Of a stretch of DNA of 64,000 nucleotides, positions 57,223 to 64,000 are shown piece after piece. The notes below the pieces were generated by a model. It searched no databases. It was not told the origin of the DNA and was given only the letters and a program-made list of their open reading frames with translations. The stretch's first letter is position 1. Each line of letters starts with the position of its first letter. The DNA lies in contig NC_050104.1 in NCBI RefSeq assembly GCF_902167145.1, forward strand, positions 10,004,001 through 10,068,000, read 5' to 3'. Made by a program: the position numbers and the translations under genes. The stretch is from Zea mays. Its lineage: Eukaryota; Streptophyta; Magnoliopsida; Poales; Poaceae.

Positions 57223-57262
57223 TCTGCTGCGTGTTGACGAACAGCTTCCCGTCAGGCTCCAG

Positions 57263-60200
57263 ATGGGCAGTCTCCAGCAACCTCTCCGACCCGGGACGGT
57301 GCTCCGTTTCGGGAGCCTTGAGTTCATGTCCTCCGACGGCAGCTACGACATGATACTCCTTCCACCGCCGCGCGACAACGACAATGGCGGCCGACAACCC
57401 GTCCGCCGGCGGCGGAATCGACGACATCTTCCCCGCGTGGTGGAAGAACAACATTCGAGCTCGCCCCGTCCTCTCCCCCGCCAACGGAGGAGGAGGCGGG
57501 GCAACCAAGGCCAAGCGGGAGGCCGCGCTTCGTCGGTTGTCGAGCGAGTTGACGTCCCCAGCGCCCCAACGGGGGGCGCGTCGGGCATCGATCTCGCGTT
57601 TGAGACGAAGGCGAGCGCCGTCCCCCCGCGACACGCCAATCCCGAGCAAGTGGACGACGCCAGCGCGCTCGCGGAGAGCTTGCAGGACGTCGCCCTCGTA
57701 CCTGAGACGGCGGTGCAATCAGTCCCCGACGTGACTATGTCGCTGCTCGTCGACCAAAAGGTACCGACCGATTCCCATCCTACGACATTTCGACTCAGCC
57801 TCAACCCGCCTAGCGACCTCGCTTTGGCGGGCGCTCTCGTTGAGGCGAGTGCAACCCCTCTGGGGTTTCGTATGCGGTCGCCTTGGGACCGATTGACGGA
57901 CGTCTCGACCTATGGGCCCTCTGGGTCCGAGGAAGATGACGATCCCAGCATCTGTTGGGATTTCTCTGGATTTGGCAACCCCAGTGCCATGCGGGACTTT
58001 ATGACCGCATGTGACTACTGCCTCTCCGACTGTTCCGACGGTAGCCGCATCCTCGACGACGAGGACTGCGGCCCAAGCCGCGAATGTTTCCACGTCGAGC
58101 TAGGGGATCCCTCCGAAGGCAACCATCTCGGCATGGCGGAGGATGGTGATCTCCCTAGGCCGGTGCCTCGCGCTGACATCCCGCGGGAGCTAGCTGTGGT
58201 CCCCGTTCCGGTGGGGGGTCACGACCCACAGCTCGAGCAAGTCCGCGGGGCGCAGGCTAGGCTCGACGAGGGAGCAGGAGCGCTTGAGCCGGTCCACCGG
58301 GACGTCGGGCAGGCATGGGCGTGCCAACCCCCGGCCGGAGAAATACGTCACCTGCCCCAAGGTCTCCAGCACTGCGTCGCAAACGACGTCAGGGTCGGAC
58401 CGCCACCCGTGTCCAGTGGGGTCGGTCAGAACCTGGCTGCAGCAGCGATGCTTCTCCGCGCGATGCCGGAGCCATCAACCACCGAGGGTCGGCGAATACA
58501 GGGAGAGCTCAAGAATCTCCTGGAAGGCGCTGCGGTCCGACGGGCCGAGAGCTCTGCCTCCCGAAGGCAGGGATACCCCTCGGAACCTCATGCCGCGACT
58601 TCCCGATTCATGCGGGAAGCCTCGGTCTACACCGGACGCACGCGCAACACCGCGCCTGCGGCCCCAGGCCACCTCGGCAACGAGCACCATCGTCGCGACC
58701 GTCGGGCCCACCTCGACGAAAGGGTGCACCGAGGCTACCACCCCAGACATGGGGGACGCTATGACAGCGGGGAGGATCGGAATCCCTCGCCCGAACCACC
58801 CGGTCCGCAGCCCTTCAGTCGGGCCATCCGACGGGCACCGTTCCCGACCCGGTTCCGACCCCCGACTACTATCACAAAGTACTCAGGGGAAACGAGACCG
58901 GAACTGTGGCTCGCGGACTACCACCTGGCCTGCCAACTGGGTGGAACGGACCACGACAACCTCATCATCCGCAACCTCCCCCTGTTCCTCTCCGACACCG
59001 CTCGCGCCTGGTTGGAGCACCTGCCTCCGGGGCAGATCTCCAACTGGGATGACTTGGTCCAAGCCTTCGCCGGCAATTTCCAGGGCACGTACGTGCGCCC
59101 CGGAAATTCCTGGGACCTCCGAAGCTGCCGGCAGCAGCCGGGAGAGTCTCTCCGGGACTACATCCGGCGATTCTTGAAGCAGCGCACCGAGCTGCCCAAC
59201 GTCACCGACTCAGATGTCATCGGCGCGTTCCTTGCCGGCACCACCTGCCGCGACCTGGTGAGCAAGTTGGGTCGCAAGACCGCCACCAGGGCGAGCGAGC
59301 TGATGGACATCGCCACCAAGTTCGCCTCTGGCCAGGAGGCGGTCGAAGCTATCTTCCGAAAGGACAAGCAGCCCCAGGGCCGCCCATCGGAAGATGCTCC
59401 CGAGGCGTCTACTCCGCGCGGCGCCAAGAAGAAAGGCAAGAAGAAGTCGCAAGCGAAACGCGACGCCGCCGACGCGGACCTTGTCGCCGCCGCCGAGTAC
59501 AAGAACCCTCGGAAGCCCCCCGGAGGTGCCAACCTCTTCGACAAGATGCTCAAGGAGCCATGCCCCTATCATCAGGGGCCCGTCAAGCACACCCTCGAGG
59601 AGTGCGTCATACTTCGGCGCCACTTCCACAGGGCCGGGCCACCCGCAGAGGGTGGCAGGGCCCGCGACGACGACAAGAAGGAAGATCACCAAGCAGGAGA
59701 GTTCCCCGAGGTCCGCGACTGCTTCATGATCTACGGTGGGCATGTGGCGAATGCCTCGGCTCGGCATCGCAAGCAAGAGCGCCGGGAGGTCTGCTCGGTA
59801 AAGGTGGCGGCGCCAGTCTACCTAGACTGGTCCGACAAGCTCATCACCTTCGACCAAGCTGACCACCCCGACCACGTGCCGAGCCCGGGGAAATACCCGC
59901 TCGTCGTCGACCCCATCGTCGGCGACGTCAGGCTCACCAAGGTCCTGATGGACGGGGGCAGATGCCTCAACATCATCTACGCCGAGACCCTCAGGCTCCT
60001 GCGCGTCGATCTGTCCTCCGTCCGAGCAGGCGCTGCGCCCTTCCACGAGATCATTCCCGGGCAGCGCGTCCAGCCCCTCGGACGACTCGACCTTCCCATC
60101 TGCTTCGGGACACCCTCCAACTTCCGAAGGGAGACTTTGACGTTCGAGGTGGTCGGGTTCCGAGGAACCTACCACGCGGTACTGGGGAGGCCATGCTACG

Positions 60201-60511
60201 CGAAGTTCATGGCCGTCCCCAACTACACCTACCTGAAGCTCAAGATGCCGGGCCCCAACGGGGTCATCACCGTCGGCCCCACGTACAAACACGCGTTCGA
60301 ATGCGACGTGGAGTGCGTGGAGTACGCCGAGGCCCTCACCGAGTCCGAGGCCCTCATCGCCGACCTGGAAAGCCTCTCTAAAGAGGTGCCAGACGTGAAG
60401 CGTCATGCCAGCAACTTCGAGCCAGTGGAGACGGTCAAGGCCGTCCCTCTCGACCCCGGTGGCGACACCTCCAAGCAGATCCGGATCGGTTCCGGGCTCG
60501 ACCTCAAATAG
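57263..60511 (+). CDS. Huck Gag-protease polyprotein part, 1082 residues
   Basis: The ATG at 57263 (MGSLQQPLRPGTVLRFGSLE) follows the primer site by 40 bp. The first 500 residues are low-complexity and Arg/Pro-rich. The Gag core spans about 530-700 (ITKYSGETRPELWLADYHLA, NLPLFLSDTARAWLEHLPPG, FLKQRTELPNVTDSDVIGAF). A Lys-rich stretch follows, then a reduced CX2H...HX4C knuckle (CPYHQGPVKHTLEEC, about 766-780). The protease fold (YPLVVDPIVGDVRLTKVLMD, catalytic region DGG at about 896) has Arg-Cys where relatives, as I remember, have Ser-Ser. The frame stops at TAG 60509-60511 where the downstream frame (to 61006) continues in phase, so this stop is probably a decayed Gln codon. Confidence 0.87.
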   Translation: MGSLQQPLRPGTVLRFGSLEFMSSDGSYDMILLPPPRDNDNGGRQPVRRRRNRRHLPRVVEEQHSSSPRPLPRQRRRRRGNQGQAGGRASSVVERVDVPSAPTGGASGIDLAFETKASAVPPRHANPEQVDDASALAESLQDVALVPETAVQSVPDVTMSLLVDQKVPTDSHPTTFRLSLNPPSDLALAGALVEASATPLGFRMRSPWDRLTDVSTYGPSGSEEDDDPSICWDFSGFGNPSAMRDFMTACDYCLSDCSDGSRILDDEDCGPSRECFHVELGDPSEGNHLGMAEDGDLPRPVPRADIPRELAVVPVPVGGHDPQLEQVRGAQARLDEGAGALEPVHRDVGQAWACQPPAGEIRHLPQGLQHCVANDVRVGPPPVSSGVGQNLAAAAMLLRAMPEPSTTEGRRIQGELKNLLEGAAVRRAESSASRRQGYPSEPHAATSRFMREASVYTGRTRNTAPAAPGHLGNEHHRRDRRAHLDERVHRGYHPRHGGRYDSGEDRNPSPEPPGPQPFSRAIRRAPFPTRFRPPTTITKYSGETRPELWLADYHLACQLGGTDHDNLIIRNLPLFLSDTARAWLEHLPPGQISNWDDLVQAFAGNFQGTYVRPGNSWDLRSCRQQPGESLRDYIRRFLKQRTELPNVTDSDVIGAFLAGTTCRDLVSKLGRKTATRASELMDIATKFASGQEAVEAIFRKDKQPQGRPSEDAPEASTPRGAKKKGKKKSQAKRDAADADLVAAAEYKNPRKPPGGANLFDKMLKEPCPYHQGPVKHTLEECVILRRHFHRAGPPAEGGRARDDDKKEDHQAGEFPEVRDCFMIYGGHVANASARHRKQERREVCSVKVAAPVYLDWSDKLITFDQADHPDHVPSPGKYPLVVDPIVGDVRLTKVLMDGGRCLNIIYAETLRLLRVDLSSVRAGAAPFHEIIPGQRVQPLGRLDLPICFGTPSNFRRETLTFEVVGFRGTYHAVLGRPCYAKFMAVPNYTYLKLKMPGPNGVITVGPTYKHAFECDVECVEYAEALTESEALIADLESLSKEVPDVKRHASNFEPVETVKAVPLDPGGDTSKQIRIGSGLDLK

Positions 60512-61006
60512 GAAGCAGTGCTCATCGACTTTCTCCGCGCAAACGCCGACGTCTTTGCGTGGAGTCCCTCGGACATGCCCGGCATACCGAGGTATGTCGC
60601 CGAGCACTCGATGGATATTCGGGCCAGAGCCCGACCCGTCAGGCAGCTTCTGCGCCGATTCGACAAGGGGAAGCGCAGAGTGATAGACGAGGAGATCCAC
60701 AAGCTAAAAGAAGCGAAAAGCGTCAAGCTCAACCCTGAAAGGTGGGTCCTCGGGGCGTCCCAGGGCATGGTCTTGGAGTTCATTATCTCCAAACGGGGCA
60801 TCGAAGCCAACCAGGAGAAAACCCCGACCATCGCACAGCACCCCGAGCCCTTGCTGGGGGTACCCGGGGGCTGCACACACCCCTGGGAAAGGCCGCTTGT
60901 CATCGCCGATGTTCTGGAGCCTGGAACGTACAAGCTGGCCGGCGGTCAAGGCGAGGTCTACGGCAACGCTTGGAACGTTCGACAGCTACGTCGCTTCTAC
61001 CCTTAA
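60512..61006 (+). pseudogene. Huck Pol remnant: RT edge fused to integrase C-terminus
   Basis: It is in phase with Gag-protease. The start (LIDFLRANADVFAWSPSDMP, VRQLLRRFDKGKRRVIDEEI) is the N-terminal edge of reverse transcriptase. At about 60705 it jumps to the thumb-side motif (VKLNPERWVLGASQGM, GIEANQEKT). A second jump at about 60835-60885 leads to the integrase C-terminal end (LEPGTYKLAGGQGEVYGNAW, NVRQLRRFYP) and its usual stop at 61004-61006. Missing are the catalytic palm (YVDD box), RNase H and the whole integrase core. Both junctions keep the frame. It cannot encode an active polymerase or integrase. Confidence 0.88.
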
Positions 61007-61479
61007 GATGTTTTCAAGCTATTCGTATACCTCGCTCCCACACAAGTCTCAGTCGTCAAGGAAGGGTCGGCCTCGCCTCGGCAGAGCCCGACCCTCCCTC
61101 GGGGGCTAAAAAGGGGGAACCCCTCCGCGTCAAGATCGGGTGTACTTCTCCGCATCCAAAATTTTCGATCAAAAAAGGCTTTTTGCGTTCTCCCGGCTAT
61201 GTCAGAAGCAGGGTCCCGAGGAGCGAACGAGGGTACATGTAAGTGGCGAGGCCGACTGAGCCGAGGAACTCCTATGCCTCCGGGTTAGGGACACCTCACT
61301 CATCACCTGCCACGAAAAATGACCCAACTCGGGAAGCCACCCTATTATTGACAAGCTAAGCCGGACACGCAAATTGAAAGAAAGGAGAGTGCGACTTCAT
61401 GCAAGAAAAACAAAGTGTTCAGGCCTCAGCGGCCGCGGTAAGACACACGCACATCCAACAGAAACTGTTCCAACAAGAG
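61007..61479. other. Huck inter-gene spacer between sense pol and antisense gene
   Basis: Non-coding on both strands as far as I can see. The two genes converge here, so this region would hold both 3' ends. No clear polyadenylation signal found. Confidence 0.5.
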
Positions 61480-64000
61480 TTAGGCGCCGCCTTGGGAAGG
61501 AGTCGCGCCTTCGGTCCCGTCCCCGCCTTCGGTAAAGTCCATCTCGGCTTCCGGCGACGGCGCAGGGGGAAGGATCTCCGCCTCAAAGGTGGTCGCCAGC
61601 ACCGCGCTCGGACCCGCGGCGACCGCGTCGAGCCGCTGAACTTCTGCTAGGGCAGCTTCGTCTTCGTCAGGAAGACAATACCCCTCACTAACCCGCTCCA
61701 GGTCCACAACATAGTGGGAAGCGAGCACGGCGAAGGCCCGCCTGACGCCGTGGTGTAGCGCCTCGCGGACTCTGCCGCATGTGTGATCACCCAAGGCTTG
61801 AAGGCGGCTTTGAGGGGAGCTTCCTAAAGGGACGTCGCCGGAGCCGAGGATCCAATAAACGTCCGAGACGGCCTCGGACATGGCCGCGAGGTCAGCCTCC
61901 CTCTGCTCGGCAGCTCCGGCGAGCGCCTCGGCGAGCGCCTTGGCGGACTCGTCAAGGGCGGACTCGAGCTCTGCGAACAACCAGAAGAAAGACCTCAAGC
62001 ACAAGCAGAGGAAACAGACAAGAACAAGGACCAGGGACGGCCAAGGCGTACCTCCGGCTCGGGCACGCTGCTCCGAGGCCGCGACCTAGGCTGCGGCTAG
62101 GTCGGCCGCGAGGGTCTCGGCCCGGCTTTCAGCCTCGGCAGCCCGGCCCCGAGATTGGTCCCGCTCCTCGACGACCTGGACGAACTCCGACCGCTGCCGT
62201 TGCGCCTCTGCGCGCGCCGCTGCCACCTCCGTGCGCGCTGCTGCCGCCTCGGCTCTCAGGTCAGTGCAGAGCAACTGGAGGTCCGCTACCTTGGCATCCT
62301 GCTGAGAAAGGCGCGCAGTAGCCCCGGCGAGCGAGGTCCTCAGGGATCGCAGCGAGCCCCAGACATCGACCTCGCGGCGGATGAACGATGACTTGGCGGC
62401 GCTCCGATCCGTCAGATCCTGGGGGAAGGAAACAGGGCGTCACGAAGAACGCCTTGCTCACAGAAAAGAAAAGGTATGCCTAAAACCGTTACCTGGAGGA
62501 TTTTGGGGACATCCCTACAGAAAACCTCCAGCGACGACCGAAGCGACCCCACCGTTGCTTCAGCACACTCGCGGAGCTCATCCCAGGACTGGTCCTCCTG
62601 TTCATCATCGAGAACGAAGACAGGGTCCGAGGCCTCGCGGGTCCAAAACCGGAGCAACTGGCGCCGGGCCCCGGGGCTCCGCCGCACAGCGATGAGGCTG
62701 CCGCCCGGCTGGACGGATTGCGCCTCCACGCACACCTCTTCCAAGGCACTGGGCGCCGACGCATCAGCCGTCTCGACGCCGGCAGCAACCGGTCGCTCTC
62801 CGACTGGGACGGCGGCGACTTTGGTAGCGGCAGGCGCCAGCATGGCCGGCACGACAGGCGGGCTCGGGACCACGTCGGCGTCAGCCGCCTCCCCTATCAC
62901 GATGGCCGCCTCGGCAGAAGAGCCAGCCTCGGGAACCTGCTCCCCAGCGACAGGTGCCGCCCGGGCCCCCTGCGGTGAAACGCCCTGCGAAAGGGTAGGC
63001 TGAACGACAAGGCCCGGGGCGGCGCTGGCCGCACCGGCCGGCGCCGTCTTAAGGACCTTCCGGGGTGCCAGGTCGGTCTGGCCATGGCTTCGCTTGCTAA
63101 GGGAAAAAGGAAAATCACGGCCGAGACATATGAACGGAAAGCCAAGACGAAGACATTCCGAGATACTTACCCACTCCGGGCCATGATCCACCGCGCCTGG
63201 GGGGAAGTTTCTTGGGTCCCAGCTCCCGGAACAGCCGCCGAGGCCCGCTTCGCCGGCAACTTCGGTGCCACCCTTGCTTTGGACACCCGGGGAGCAGATT
63301 GCCCGGGCACCGTCACGATGACTTGAGGGTCACCTCCATGCGCTGCCGGTACGAGCGGTGGCTCTTGGGGAGCAGACGCCCCGACCTGGCCCCCCGGAGT
63401 CGCCTCAGCTCCTCCGGCCGAGGGGTCATGTGCCCTCTCGGGTTGCCCCCATGCCTCGGGCCGGGACCCCGACGCCCCGACTCTGGGGACTGACGGTGTT
63501 GGCCCGCTCGGGGGCTGGCTCGACGGCTCCTGGCCACACCCCAAGCCGGGGCTGAGGCCAAGACGGGCGGCCATGTCGTCCTCCTCATCATCATCATCGT
63601 CGTCGTCGTCGGGCGTCTCCGACGACGGCTCCCTCGGGAGTCCCTCCCTCTCCTGCTGGCGACGGCGCTTTTCCAAGGCGTCCCGAGCCCGCCTCCGCTC
63701 GCGGGCCCGGGCCTTCTCCGCGTCCTTCTTCTTCTTCTTCTCCTCCGCGGCGACCCGCCGCGCTGCTCGGTCCACCGCGTCCTCCGGGACCCGCGGCCGG
63801 GAGGGCTTGTGCCACCCCACCTCCTGAAGAAAGGGGGGAAAGAAGCCCGATCGTAAGAACCAGGAGCAACCCGATGTATGAAGAAGGAAGAAGCGAACAC
63901 TCACCAGAGTCACGCACCCCTGGTCGGGGCGCATCCGAAGCTGGGAGAAGGCGTGGGGGTCCGGCTTCCCCAACGCAGCCGACACCCGCCATTGGAGGGC
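61480..64000 (-). pseudogene. Huck antisense gene, five exons, one premature stop, 5' end outside window
   Basis: Minus-strand exons: edge (open to at least 63999)-63905, 63823-63171, 63096-62493, 62418-62052, 61970-61480. Introns 63824-63904, 63097-63170, 62419-62492 and 61971-62051 all have GT...AG ends; the second donor is GTAAGTAT and acceptors follow T/C-rich tracts. From 63985 to the TAA at 61480-61482 the joined exons total 2196 nt, exactly divisible by three. The product has a Lys/Arg-rich block (EKARARERRRARDALEKRRR) that could be a nuclear signal, an Asp/Glu tract, Pro/Ala-rich linkers and an Ala/Glu coiled coil (LRAEAAAARTEVAAARAEAQ). A TAG at 62086-62088 interrupts the coiled coil. 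Antisense genes are known downstream of pol in some grass Gypsy elements such as Grande; function unknown. Confidence 0.8.

Larger units (their letters stand above)
55476..64000 (+). mobile_element. Huck-type Ty3/Gypsy element, internally deleted, right end outside window
   Basis: The LTR opening TGTCGGGGACCATAATTAGG and its continuation match the maize Huck family as I remember it. After the 5' LTR come a primer site, a gag-protease frame, remnants of reverse transcriptase and the integrase tail, a non-coding stretch, and an antisense spliced gene reaching the window edge. The 3' LTR lies beyond 64000. The left flank is a (TA)n tract, so the target duplication (perhaps TATAA, 55471-55475) cannot be checked. 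Confidence 0.9.

Noticed and set aside
57384..57734. Alternative frame MAADNPSAGGGIDDIF over the start of Huck gag
   Set aside because: The main frame is continuous to the Gag core and beyond; this one stops after 116 codons. I kept it out as a shadow although its composition is less repetitive.
58284..59177. Long alternative plus-strand frame within Huck gag
   Set aside because: It is a +1 shadow of the GC-rich gag coding region with no recognisable domain.

Overview
This is plant nuclear DNA, almost certainly maize (Zea mays) or a very close relative. The indicators are a Huck-type Ty3/Gypsy LTR and body, two Sirevirus-type Copia elements whose LTRs are full of CACCGGACTGTCCGGTG palindromes, three maize-style Helitron 3' ends, an Au-SINE-like insertion, Harbinger-type MITEs, and a stack of nested insertions with almost no host genes. 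No bacterial, organellar or viral genome structure is present.

Layout. 1-2983: Helitron material with two 3' termini (1895 and 2983) carrying captured exon pieces, one recognisable as importin-5. 3478-4809 (minus): the only intact host gene, a single-exon aspartic protease of the nepenthesin type. 6580-20070: the 3' end (integrase/chromodomain relic plus a roughly 3-kb LTR) of a decayed Tekay/Del-like Gypsy element. Into this LTR went a Harbinger-like MITE, a Sirevirus of 9.16 kb (9654-18811, TSD GTTTA) and an Au-like SINE (TSD CATGGTAAAAATCTA). 20092-22020: a short-LTR Copia gag relic. 22035-24300: duplicated blocks around a broken DUF1677 gene and a CACTA terminus. 25640-27365: a DNA transposon relic with CACTCGGCAAA-type repeats and a foldback of about 1.07 kb. 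28175: a third Helitron end. 30477-40858: an old Sirevirus-type solo LTR split by a nearly intact minus-strand Sirevirus (30990-39864, TSD CAACC). 43597-52138: a non-autonomous element of about 1.8 kb with 140-bp LTRs (TSD TATGA), split by a 6.75-kb minus-strand Copia element (43653-50400, TSD AGCTG). 53600-55474: two more LTR fragments and a (TA)n tract. 55476-64000: a Huck element running off the right edge.

The most unusual object is the Huck copy. Its sense gag-pol reading frame keeps Gag and protease but has lost the reverse transcriptase palm, RNase H and integrase through two deletions that leave the frame open to the normal Pol C-terminus. Downstream, on the opposite strand, lies a gene whose five open segments join through four short GT-AG introns (81, 74, 74 and 81 bp) in a consistent frame over 2196 nt, broken by a single TAG. 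It encodes a protein with basic, acidic and coiled-coil regions.

The genes do not form a pathway. They record successive transposition, gene-fragment capture and decay, much of it by C-to-T/G-to-A changes at TGG and CAG codons. All identifications come from reading the sequence and from remembered family features; no database search was possible.
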